64,000 nt of DNA from Pseudopedobacter alpinus. Its GTDB lineage: Bacteria > Bacteroidota > Bacteroidia > Sphingobacteriales > Sphingobacteriaceae. The notes under the pieces are model-generated. The model was not told the origin of the DNA. It saw nothing but the letters and a program-made list of their open reading frames with translations, and made no database searches. Position numbers and translations under genes: made by a program. Positions 18,394-26,779 of the stretch are shown piece after piece. Location: positions 1 through 64,000 of the forward strand of contig NZ_JBHULV010000029.1 of NCBI RefSeq assembly GCF_042684645.1, given 5' to 3'. Positions within the stretch are counted from its first letter, which is position 1. Each line of letters begins with the position of its first letter.

Positions 18394-18421
18394 AGCCTTA
18401 AGCTTTTAGCTTAAAAAATAT

Positions 18422-21400
18422 ATGTCTTACAAAAAGGATAGTAAAATAAAAAGTAATTTCACTTCGATAACCATTAGCTTATCGTCTCCAGAAGCAATTT
18501 TGGAACGCTCAAGTGGCGAAGTGTTGAAACCGGAAACCATTAACTACAGAACTTATAAGCCTGAGCGTGATGGTTTATTCTGTGAAAGAATTTTTGGTCC
18601 GGTTAAAGATTACGAATGTCATTGCGGTAAATACAAAAGAATTCGTTACAAAGGAATTGTTTGTGACCGTTGTGGTGTTGAGGTAACTGAGAAAAAAGTA
18701 CGTCGTGAGCGTATGGGACACATCAACTTGGTGGTTCCTGTTGCACACATTTGGTATTTTAGATCTTTACCTAACAAAATTGGTTATTTATTAGGATTGC
18801 CTACAAAACGTTTAGATTTAATTATCTATTACGAAAGATATGCGGTTATCCAAGCGGGTATGATGGCTGATGAAGGAATCAATTACATGGATTTCTTAAC
18901 AGAAGAAGAATACCTTGATATTTTAGATAAATTACCTAAAGAGAATCAGTACTTAGACGATAAAGACCCTAATAAGTTTATCGCCAAAATGGGCGCTGAG
19001 GCTTTAGAAGATTTATTGAGAAGATTAAATTTAGATCAATTATCTTACGATTTACGTCACCAAGCAGCTAACGAAACATCTCAACAGCGTAAAAATGAGG
19101 CTTTAAAACGTCTTCAAGTTGTAGAAGCTTTCCGTGGTGCAAAAACACGTATAGAGAATAACCCAGAGTGGATGATTGTTAAAATCGTTCCAGTTATTCC
19201 ACCAGAATTACGTCCATTAGTACCTCTAGAAGGTGGTCGTTTTGCTACTTCAGATTTAAATGATTTATACAGAAGAGTAATCATCCGTAACAATCGTTTA
19301 AAAAGATTAATGGAAATTAAAGCTCCAGAAGTAATTTTACGTAACGAAAAACGTATGCTTCAAGAAGCTGTTGATTCTTTATTTGACAACTCACGTAAGG
19401 TGAATGCTGTTAAAACTGAAGGTAACAGAGCTTTAAAATCTTTATCAGATATTTTAAAAGGTAAACAAGGTCGTTTCCGTCAAAACTTACTTGGAAAACG
19501 TGTGGATTATTCTGGACGTTCTGTAATTGTTGTAGGACCAACTTTGAAACTACACGAGTGTGGTTTACCAAAAGATATGGCTGCCGAACTATTTAAACCG
19601 TTTATTATTCGTAAGATGATTGAACGTGGCGTAGTTAAAACAGTTAAATCTGCAAAGAAAATTGTTGATAGAAAAGACCCATTAGTTTGGGATATTTTGG
19701 AGAATGTATTGAAAGGTCACCCTATTTTATTAAATAGAGCACCAACATTACACAGGTTAGGTATTCAAGCCTTCCAACCAAAATTAATAGAAGGTAAAGC
19801 TATTCAATTACACCCATTAGTGTGTACTGCGTTTAACGCGGATTTTGATGGTGACCAGATGGCAGTTCACGTACCACTAGGTAACGCTGCGGTTTTGGAA
19901 GCCCAAATCTTGATGTTAGCTTCTCACAATATTTTAAACCCTGCAAACGGTACACCGGTTACAGTACCATCTCAGGATATGGTTTTGGGTCTGTATTACA
20001 TGACCAAAGGCCGTAGAACTGAAGAAGGACATATTATAAAGGGAGAAGGATTAACTTTTTACTCTTCAGAAGAAGTAATTATTGCTTACAACGAGAAGAA
20101 ACTAGACTTACATGCATTTATTAAAGTAAAAGCTTTAGTAAGAGAAAAAGATGGTTCTTTAGTTGAAAAACTAATTGATACTACCGTTGGTAGGGTATTA
20201 TTTAATGAAGTTGTACCAAAAGAAGTAGGTTATATTAACGAACTTTTAACCAAAAAATCATTACGTGATATTATTGGAGAAGTAGTTAAAATTACTGGTA
20301 TGGCTGGTGCTGCTAATTTCTTAGATGAGATTAAAACCTTAGGTTTCCAATCTGCATTTATCGGAGGTTTATCTTTCAACTTGAAAGATTTAAACATTCC
20401 TACAGAGAAGCATACTTTATTAGAGCAAGCTAGAAAAGAAGTTGCTGATGTTATGGGTAACTATAACATGGGTTTCATCACTAATAATGAGCGTTACAAT
20501 CAGATTATTGATATCTGGACTCGTATCAATAACAGGTTAACTACTCACGTAATGACCCAATTGACTAACGATAACCAAGGTTTCAACTCTGTTTACATGA
20601 TGCTTGATTCTGGAGCCCGTGGTTCTAAAGAGCAAATTCGTCAGTTATGTGGAATGAGGGGATTGATGGCGAAACCTCAAAAATCAGGTTCAGGTGGTGA
20701 GATTATTGAAAATCCTATTCTTTCTAACTTTAAAGAAGGATTATCAGTATTAGAATACTTTATTTCTACTCACGGTGCTCGTAAAGGTTTGGCCGATACG
20801 GCTTTGAAAACAGCCGATGCTGGTTATTTAACTCGTCGTTTACATGATGTTGCTCAAGATATGGTGATTAAACACCATGATTGCGGTACATTAAGAGGTA
20901 TGTTTACTACTGCTTTGAAAGACAACGAGGATATTATTGAGCCATTATACGATAGAATATTAGGACGTACTTCATTACATGATGTTTATGACCCAATTAC
21001 CAACGAGTTGTATGTAAAAGCTGATAAAGATATCACTGAAGAAATTGCTTTAAAAATAGAGGAATCTGCTTTAGAAGGTATTGAAATTCGTTCTGTATTA
21101 ACATGCGAGGCTTCTAGAGGAGTTTGTGCATTATGTTACGGTCGTAACTTAGCTTCTGGTAAACCAGTACAAATGGGTGAAGCAGTTGGTGTTATTGCAG
21201 CACAATCAATTGGAGAGCCAGGTACACAGTTAACTTTACGTACTTTCCACGTGGGTGGTACAGCATCTAACATTGCAGCCGAGTCTCAAGTTAATGCTAA
21301 ATTTGATGGAGTTATTGAGTTTGAAAACTTAAGAACTGTAACAAGAACCACAGAAGAAGGTGATACTGAGGTTGTATTAGGACGTTCAGGTGAATTCAAA

Positions 21401-22720
21401 ATTACTGATCCAAATTCTGGAAGGGTAATTATGACAAATAATATTCCTTATGGTTCATTCCTTTTTGTAAAAGAAGGTGATAAAGTAACTAAAGGAGATA
21501 AGATTTGTTCTTGGGATCCGTACAATGCTGTTATTATTTCTGAATTCTCAGGTAGGGTTGAGTTTGAAGCAGTAATTGAAGGTGTTACTTTCCGCGAGGA
21601 ATCTGATGAGCAAACTGGTCACAGAGAAAAAGTAATTATCGATACTAGAGATAAAACTAAAAATCCGGTTGTTAAAATTGTTGACAAAAAAGGTGGTTCA
21701 ATCAGAGAATACAATATTCCGGTTGGTGCTCACGTAGTTGTTGATGAAGGTCAGGAAATGAAAATGGGAGAAATCCTTGTTAAAATTCCTCGTACAACTG
21801 GTAAAACACGAGATATCACGGGTGGTTTACCACGTGTGACTGAATTGTTTGAAGCGAGAAATCCTTCTAACCCTGCAGTTGTAACCGAAATTGATGGTGT
21901 GGTAACTTTAGGTGGTGTTAAACGTGGTAACCGTGAGGTAACTATTGAATCAAGAGACGGACAAGTTAAAAAGTATTTAGTACCACTTTCTAAGCACATC
22001 TTAGTACAAGATAATGATTTTATTAAAGCGGGTATGCCATTGTCTGATGGAGCTATCTCTCCTGGAGATATCCTATCTATCAAAGGTCCGGCTGCGGTTC
22101 AAGAATATTTAGTAAATGGTATTCAAGAGGTTTACCGTTTGCAAGGTGTGAAAATTAACGATAAGCATTTTGAAACAATCGTTCACCAAATGATGCAAAA
22201 AGTATTGATTGAAGACGCTGGTGATACAATTTTCTTAGAAAAACAAGCTGTTGATAGATTTGATTTCTCTATAGAAAATGATGAAATCTTTGATAAAATG
22301 GTAGTTGAAGATTCAGGAGATTCTAATGTGTTAAAATCTGGTCAAATAGTATCTGTACGTAAATTACGTGATGAAAACTCACAGTTAAAACGTAAGGATA
22401 TGAAATTAGTTACTGCCCGCGAAGCAAGAGCTGCAACAGCAAGCCCAATGCTACAAGGTATTACTAGAGCTTCATTAGGAACTAAATCATTCATCTCTGC
22501 GGCTTCTTTCCAAGAAACTACTAAAGTGTTAAACGAAGCAGCAATTGCTGGTAAGCGTGACCATTTATTAGGCTTGAAAGAAAACGTTATTGTTGGACAC
22601 TTAATTCCTTCTGGTACGGGTTTACGTGATTACGAAAGAATCATTGTTGGTTCTCAAGAAGAATACGATAAATTAATGGCTTCTAAAAAAGAAGAAGAGG
22701 AAGAAGAAGTTGAAGCTTAA
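18422..22720 (+). CDS. rpoC: DNA-directed RNA polymerase subunit beta'
   Basis: 1432 aa core subunit with the active site. The N-terminal zinc-binding region has CHCGKYKR followed by VCDRCGVEV. The catalytic magnesium motif is intact in AFNADFDGDQMAVHVP. The bridge-helix/trigger-loop region and the second zinc cluster (SVLTCEASRGVCALCYGRN) follow. The tail is highly acidic (KKEEEEEEVEA). It is the last gene of the ribosomal/RNA polymerase cluster and is followed by a clear terminator. Confidence 0.99.
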   Translation: MSYKKDSKIKSNFTSITISLSSPEAILERSSGEVLKPETINYRTYKPERDGLFCERIFGPVKDYECHCGKYKRIRYKGIVCDRCGVEVTEKKVRRERMGHINLVVPVAHIWYFRSLPNKIGYLLGLPTKRLDLIIYYERYAVIQAGMMADEGINYMDFLTEEEYLDILDKLPKENQYLDDKDPNKFIAKMGAEALEDLLRRLNLDQLSYDLRHQAANETSQQRKNEALKRLQVVEAFRGAKTRIENNPEWMIVKIVPVIPPELRPLVPLEGGRFATSDLNDLYRRVIIRNNRLKRLMEIKAPEVILRNEKRMLQEAVDSLFDNSRKVNAVKTEGNRALKSLSDILKGKQGRFRQNLLGKRVDYSGRSVIVVGPTLKLHECGLPKDMAAELFKPFIIRKMIERGVVKTVKSAKKIVDRKDPLVWDILENVLKGHPILLNRAPTLHRLGIQAFQPKLIEGKAIQLHPLVCTAFNADFDGDQMAVHVPLGNAAVLEAQILMLASHNILNPANGTPVTVPSQDMVLGLYYMTKGRRTEEGHIIKGEGLTFYSSEEVIIAYNEKKLDLHAFIKVKALVREKDGSLVEKLIDTTVGRVLFNEVVPKEVGYINELLTKKSLRDIIGEVVKITGMAGAANFLDEIKTLGFQSAFIGGLSFNLKDLNIPTEKHTLLEQARKEVADVMGNYNMGFITNNERYNQIIDIWTRINNRLTTHVMTQLTNDNQGFNSVYMMLDSGARGSKEQIRQLCGMRGLMAKPQKSGSGGEIIENPILSNFKEGLSVLEYFISTHGARKGLADTALKTADAGYLTRRLHDVAQDMVIKHHDCGTLRGMFTTALKDNEDIIEPLYDRILGRTSLHDVYDPITNELYVKADKDITEEIALKIEESALEGIEIRSVLTCEASRGVCALCYGRNLASGKPVQMGEAVGVIAAQSIGEPGTQLTLRTFHVGGTASNIAAESQVNAKFDGVIEFENLRTVTRTTEEGDTEVVLGRSGEFKITDPNSGRVIMTNNIPYGSFLFVKEGDKVTKGDKICSWDPYNAVIISEFSGRVEFEAVIEGVTFREESDEQTGHREKVIIDTRDKTKNPVVKIVDKKGGSIREYNIPVGAHVVVDEGQEMKMGEILVKIPRTTGKTRDITGGLPRVTELFEARNPSNPAVVTEIDGVVTLGGVKRGNREVTIESRDGQVKKYLVPLSKHILVQDNDFIKAGMPLSDGAISPGDILSIKGPAAVQEYLVNGIQEVYRLQGVKINDKHFETIVHQMMQKVLIEDAGDTIFLEKQAVDRFDFSIENDEIFDKMVVEDSGDSNVLKSGQIVSVRKLRDENSQLKRKDMKLVTAREARAATASPMLQGITRASLGTKSFISAASFQETTKVLNEAAIAGKRDHLLGLKENVIVGHLIPSGTGLRDYERIIVGSQEEYDKLMASKKEEEEEEVEA

Positions 22721-22770
22721 TGAGCTAATTGCAGAAGGCTAAAAGCTGCAAGCAAATACTAGATTTCATT

Positions 22771-22804
22771 AAAAGGTCTGCATTTTTATGCAGACCTTTT
22801 TTAA
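22771..22804 (+). terminator. Intrinsic terminator after rpoC, shared by a convergent gene
   Basis: AAGGTCTGCAT and ATGCAGACCTT arms around TTTT, followed by T. The right arm abuts the stop codon of the minus-strand gene that ends at 22801, so the element can serve both directions. Confidence 0.9.
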
Positions 22805-23331
22805 TTTCTACGATTTAGGATATGTCCTAAACTTATACTAGGATAGTAAGGAATAAAACCACTGTCTTCAAATATTCTCATTTGTGAGAGACCAATTCTA
22901 AAAGTGTTTGCAGATTTTAGCGCTTGATACCTGTACATGATATAGGTATTTGGTAATAGAGTGGTTTGTTCAAACTGGTTCCAACTTTGTTCTGATGGTA
23001 TATATAGTGTAACTCCTGCTCCAATATCTAAGAAACTTCTTTTGTTATTATTGCCGATTAGGTAGTTTATAGATAATGGAAATGTTAAACCTAAAAGACT
23101 AGAACCTATGCCTAATCTTAACCCTAAACCTTTGTTTTTAGGTTTAAATCTCGTATCGTAATTAACTGATAAGAATAGCCCTGGGCCTAAAATTTGACCA
23201 TCAATTAATTGTAAAGGTTTTAATTGTTTAGGAAGAGAATCGTTAGTTTGTGTATTATTGAGCTTTTGGGCTTTTACCGAGCATAAGCTAAATAGAAATA
23301 TAGTAAGTATAAGATATTTGATGCTATTCAT
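22801..23331 (-). CDS. Small exported outer-membrane-barrel-like protein, unknown
   Basis: 176 aa. A signal peptide with cleavage near SVKA-Q is followed by alternating hydrophobic strands (GLGLRLGIGSSLLGLTFPLS, SFLDIGAGVTLYI, NTFRIGLSQMRI), resembling a small outer membrane beta-barrel. It converges on rpoC and stands alone. I do not recognise a family and no function can be given. Confidence 0.7.
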   Translation of the reverse strand: MNSIKYLILTIFLFSLCSVKAQKLNNTQTNDSLPKQLKPLQLIDGQILGPGLFLSVNYDTRFKPKNKGLGLRLGIGSSLLGLTFPLSINYLIGNNNKRSFLDIGAGVTLYIPSEQSWNQFEQTTLLPNTYIMYRYQALKSANTFRIGLSQMRIFEDSGFIPYYPSISLGHILNRRN

Positions 23332-23428
23332 ATGCTATCAATTTACTTTAAATTTCAAGAATTCTTAATAATATGAGATTTTATTAGATAATTATAATTT
23401 TACCCCTTTACTTTTTTAATTTAGTAGC

Positions 23429-23743
23429 ATGGAAGAACATAACGATAATCAATTAAATATAGAGCTATCTGAAGAGATGGCGGAAGGAACTTATTCTAAC
23501 TTAGCAATTATTACGCATTCTAATAGTGAGTTTGTTTTAGATTTTATTAGGGTAATGCCAGGTGTACCTAAGGCAAAAGTTAAAAGCAGAATTGTGCTTA
23601 CACCTGACCATGCCAAGCGGTTATTAAACGCGTTAGCAGATAATATAGAGAAATTTGAAATGATAAACGGAACTATAAATGTTGGCGGAGACAACAATGG
23701 AGGGATGCCTTTTAATTTTGGAGGCCCAACTGCACAAGCTTAA
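23429..23743 (+). CDS. DUF3467 family protein
   Basis: 104 aa cytoplasmic protein of a small conserved family of unknown function. The family pattern is visible in GTYSNLAIITHSNSEFVLDF, then a VPKAKVKSRIVLTPDHAKRL block and a C-terminal Gly/Asn-rich tail. In Bacteroidota it is often near RNA polymerase genes (recollection, not checked). The channel-like gene that follows starts 3 bp after its stop, suggesting co-transcription. Confidence 0.85.
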   Translation: MEEHNDNQLNIELSEEMAEGTYSNLAIITHSNSEFVLDFIRVMPGVPKAKVKSRIVLTPDHAKRLLNALADNIEKFEMINGTINVGGDNNGGMPFNFGGPTAQA

Positions 23744-23746
23744 ATT

Positions 23747-24421
23747 TTGAGCAGGAACTTAGGTAAAATATTTAGGGGCGACCACTCTTTTCAAGAGAAA
23801 AAACATGCGGGGTTTAGGTCTCATTTACAAAAAATAGCAGCGGTTTGGAACGGAAATAGGAAAGATGATTATGGGATACTTAGAGTTTTTAGGCTGAGCT
23901 TAGTTTCGTTTTTGATTTTATTTCCAGGTGTATTTATTGATGAATTATTTAAAAACAGCACTACGCTTACTCGGAAATTAATTGTTGAAACTTATGTGAT
24001 TCTTAAAATTGTGTTTCCGGTATTAGTTTTACTAAATGGCTGGTACACCAATCAAATTGCACTTTTATTTTGCATCTACCTTTTGGTAGAAACCTACTTA
24101 TATTTATTTAGTAAAATATTTATTGCAGAACATCATCTTCAAGCTTCGCACATGCGAACATTGCTATTGTTGACTTTAAATTTTTTAGAATCGGGTTTAA
24201 CTTTTGCTATTATATACTTATCTGGTAATTATTTAAATGTGCAATTGTTAATGCCAATAGATGCTATATATTATTCTTTTGTTACAAGTGCAACCGTTGG
24301 TTATGGAGATATGTATCCAATTACTGTAATAGGGAAAAGGATTGCTTTAGTTCAAATTTTCTGCTCAATATCTTATATCGTATTATTTTTTAACTTCTTT
24401 TCTGCTAAGGCGAATCATTAG
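23747..24421 (+). CDS. Two-pore-helix potassium channel-like membrane protein
   Basis: 224 aa integral membrane protein with about five hydrophobic segments. Near the C-terminus it has SATVGYGDMYP, the K+ channel selectivity filter (TVGYGD), followed by a last transmembrane helix, as in the Ion_trans_2 family. No RCK/TrkA regulatory domain follows: the protein ends 35 residues after the filter. The start is a TTG codon at 23747. Passive K+ flux is the likely role, by family inference. Confidence 0.8.
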   Translation: MSRNLGKIFRGDHSFQEKKHAGFRSHLQKIAAVWNGNRKDDYGILRVFRLSLVSFLILFPGVFIDELFKNSTTLTRKLIVETYVILKIVFPVLVLLNGWYTNQIALLFCIYLLVETYLYLFSKIFIAEHHLQASHMRTLLLLTLNFLESGLTFAIIYLSGNYLNVQLLMPIDAIYYSFVTSATVGYGDMYPITVIGKRIALVQIFCSISYIVLFFNFFSAKANH

Positions 24422-24423
24422 TT

Positions 24424-24515
24424 TATGGGTATTGGGTATTGGGTATTGGGTATTGAGTATTGGGTATTGGGTATTGAGTATAGAGTATTGAGTATTGGGT
24501 ATTGAGTATTGAGAG
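24424..24515. repeat. Heptad tandem repeat, GTATTGG/GTATTGA
   Basis: About twelve consecutive seven-base units of GTATTGG or GTATTGA, with one GTATAGA, directly after the channel gene. Related GTATTG/GTATAG words occur in the nusG-rplK spacer. Copy number is likely to vary by slippage. Confidence 0.9.
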
Positions 24516-24555
24516 TATAGTGGTTGAATAAAATAAATTTAATTAATTTGAAATT

Positions 24556-25386
24556 ATGCTGTTAGAGGAGTTTAGTAAAGAAGATTTTGAAATTGAGGGA
24601 GCAGATGGTTTACCTATTGTTGGTGATATCACTTATGCCAACAGCTACCCAGATTTTTTGGTGATTTTTGCTCATGGTTTTAAAGGTTTTAAAGATTGGG
24701 GAACGCACCAATTAATGGCTAATTTTTTTGTACAAAACGGAATCTACTTTTTAAAGTTTAATTTTTCTCATAGTGGTGTTAAGCCAACAGATTTATCTGA
24801 TATAAATGATTTGGAAACTTTTTCTTTGAATACACCAAGCAAAGAACTTTATGATTTAAATCAAATACTCGATTTTGCAGTTCAGAAATTTCCTAAAGTT
24901 AAAATTGCTTTATTAGGGCATAGCAGGGGCGGAGCTTTAAGCATTTTACAAGCTGCAAGAGATAAACGAGTTGTTAAATTAATTACATGGGCAGCAATTG
25001 GTAGTTTCCGTAACTTATGGAAGCTAGAGGATGAAAAGGAATGGAAAAAAAATGGTGTTAAATACATTTTAAACGGCAGGACAAAAGAGCAGATGCCACT
25101 TTCTGTTGCGCTTTTAGAGGATGTACTTAACCATGAAGAAGAGTTTGATTTAAACACTGCTGCACAATCCTTAAATAAACCTTGGTTAATTGCTCAAGGC
25201 ACAAAAGACCCCGCTGTTAAAGTAAGCGTTGCCGAAAATTTTCATCAGTTGCAACCGCAATCTCAGTTGTTAATTATCGAAGGTGGAGATCATGTTTTTG
25301 GCGCTACACATCCTTACCAAAAAGAAGAACTTCCAAATCACTTGCAAGAATTTTTGCAGTATTCAGTCGATTTTATCAAACAATAA
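24556..25386 (+). CDS. Alpha/beta hydrolase (serine esterase/peptidase-like)
   Basis: 276 aa cytoplasmic alpha/beta hydrolase fold. The oxyanion loop is FAHGFKGFKDWG. The catalytic set is visible: Ser123 in GHSRGG, Asp218 in AQGTKDPAV and His246 in EGGDHVFG. It resembles the dienelactone hydrolase/acyl-CoA esterase-like group. The substrate cannot be deduced. No signal peptide; it stands alone between the heptad repeat and an inverted repeat. Confidence 0.88.
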   Translation: MLLEEFSKEDFEIEGADGLPIVGDITYANSYPDFLVIFAHGFKGFKDWGTHQLMANFFVQNGIYFLKFNFSHSGVKPTDLSDINDLETFSLNTPSKELYDLNQILDFAVQKFPKVKIALLGHSRGGALSILQAARDKRVVKLITWAAIGSFRNLWKLEDEKEWKKNGVKYILNGRTKEQMPLSVALLEDVLNHEEEFDLNTAAQSLNKPWLIAQGTKDPAVKVSVAENFHQLQPQSQLLIIEGGDHVFGATHPYQKEELPNHLQEFLQYSVDFIKQ

Positions 25387-25434
25387 TATTTTCTTAAATA
25401 CCTCATTATAAATATTATTTACAATAATTTCATT

Positions 25435-25476
25435 TTACTCAATACATTGAGTAATTTTACTCAATGTATTGAGTAA
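25435..25476. promoter_or_regulatory. Perfect 20 bp inverted repeat upstream of the DUF4143 ATPase gene
   Basis: TTACTCAATACATTGAGTAA (25435-25454) and its exact reverse complement (25457-25476) are separated by TT. Each arm is itself nearly palindromic (ACTCAAT-AC-ATTGAGT), giving four ACTCAAT/ATTGAGT half-sites. It ends 10 bp before the ATG at 25487. This could be an operator for a dimeric or tetrameric repressor, or a strong 5' hairpin blocking translation. No T run follows, so a terminator for the upstream gene is less likely. Confidence 0.6.
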
Positions 25477-25486
25477 TTTGTAAAGT

Positions 25487-26671
25487 ATGTTTCAACGAGT
25501 TTATTTACAGCAGCTTATAACACGAATGAATGAGCCAAAACAGTTTATACAGGTGTTAATGGGGCCAAGGCAGGTAGGTAAAACTACTTTAATTGAACAG
25601 TTAACCGCTCAAATTAATTGTCAATATATTTTTGAATCTGCTGATGCGGTAGCTGCAACAGACCATACTTGGATTGCTACGCTGTGGGAAAAGGCTAGAC
25701 TTTTAGCTCGTAGTGTGAAAGGTCAAGATGTGATACTCATCGTTGATGAAATTCAGAAAATTGACAACTGGAGCGAGATGGTTAAAAGGCTTTGGGATGA
25801 GGATGCTAGAAATAAGCTCCAATTAAAAGTTATTCTACTAGGCTCTTCAAGGTTATTATTGCAGCAAGGTTTAACAGAGTCTTTAGCTGGCAGGTTTGAA
25901 AGTACTTATATTCCGCATTGGAGTTTTAGTGAAATGGAACAAGCTTTTGGGTTTTCGCCAGAACAATATGTTTGGTTTGGAGCTTATCCGGGTTCTGTTT
26001 CTTTAATTAATGATGAGGAAAGATGGAAGAATTATGTTAGAAATGCACTAATAGAAACTAGTATTTCTAAAGATATTTTAATGCTTACCCGTATTGATAA
26101 ACCCGCTTTAATGAAGCGTTTATTTGAATTGGGTTGTTTATACTCAGGGCAAATACTGTCATATACCAAAGTAATGGGGCAGTTGCAAGATGCAGGAAAT
26201 ACCACTACACTTTCTAATTATTTAGAGCTGTTAGATACCGCTGGTTTATTAGCTGGGATAGAAAAATATGCTGCGGATGTAATTAGGAAACGTTCATCAA
26301 GTCCCAAATTTCAGGTACACAATAACGCTTTAATTAGTGCACAACGAAATGAGTTTTTTAATGAGATTTTAACCAATAAAGAAGAATGGGGAAGAATGGT
26401 AGAATCATCTATTGGCAGCCATTTAATAAATGCAGGTTTGGTTTATAATTTCAAAGTTCACTATTGGCGACATAGAAACGATGAATTAGATTTTGTGCTT
26501 GAAAAGAGAGGAAAAGTGATAGGTTTAGAAGTAAAAACAAATAATACAGTAAGTACTGGCGGCATGACGGCTTTTAGTAAAATGCACCATCCTGATAAAG
26601 TTTTAATGATCGGAAATGGAGGTTTGCCTTGGCAAGAATTTTTAAAAATAGATCCACATCAACTTTTTTGA
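25487..26671 (+). CDS. DUF4143-type AAA ATPase
   Basis: 394 aa. Walker A GPRQVGKTT (26-34, Lys32) and Walker B VILIVDEIQ (Asp87, Glu88) lie in the AAA domain, followed by a winged-helix-like middle region and the DUF4143 C-terminal domain. That domain has the nuclease-like pattern ELDFVLE ... GLEVK (Asp335, Glu348, Lys350). Such proteins are widespread in bacteria, often variable and of unknown role. The large inverted repeat next to its start suggests special control. It stands alone and converges on ispG. Confidence 0.88.
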   Translation: MFQRVYLQQLITRMNEPKQFIQVLMGPRQVGKTTLIEQLTAQINCQYIFESADAVAATDHTWIATLWEKARLLARSVKGQDVILIVDEIQKIDNWSEMVKRLWDEDARNKLQLKVILLGSSRLLLQQGLTESLAGRFESTYIPHWSFSEMEQAFGFSPEQYVWFGAYPGSVSLINDEERWKNYVRNALIETSISKDILMLTRIDKPALMKRLFELGCLYSGQILSYTKVMGQLQDAGNTTTLSNYLELLDTAGLLAGIEKYAADVIRKRSSSPKFQVHNNALISAQRNEFFNEILTNKEEWGRMVESSIGSHLINAGLVYNFKVHYWRHRNDELDFVLEKRGKVIGLEVKTNNTVSTGGMTAFSKMHHPDKVLMIGNGGLPWQEFLKIDPHQLF

Positions 26672-26689
26672 TTTTTTTTTCTATCCCAT

Positions 26690-26750
26690 GGTCTGTGTCC
26701 TCACAGACCATTTTTCTTTTCATTAGTTTCGGTCTGTGAGGACACAGACC
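26690..26750. repeat. Paired hairpins GGTCTGTG...CACAGACC between convergent genes
   Basis: GGTCTGTGTCCTCACAGACC (26690-26709) folds on itself, and its exact reverse complement follows at 26731-26750. The two 20-mers can therefore form two small hairpins or one long cruciform. Located between the stops of the ATPase gene and ispG, it may act as a bidirectional terminator; it looks like a dispersed REP-type element. Confidence 0.75.
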
Positions 26751-26779
26751 GAGGAGAAAGATAAACTCAAACTCACCTT

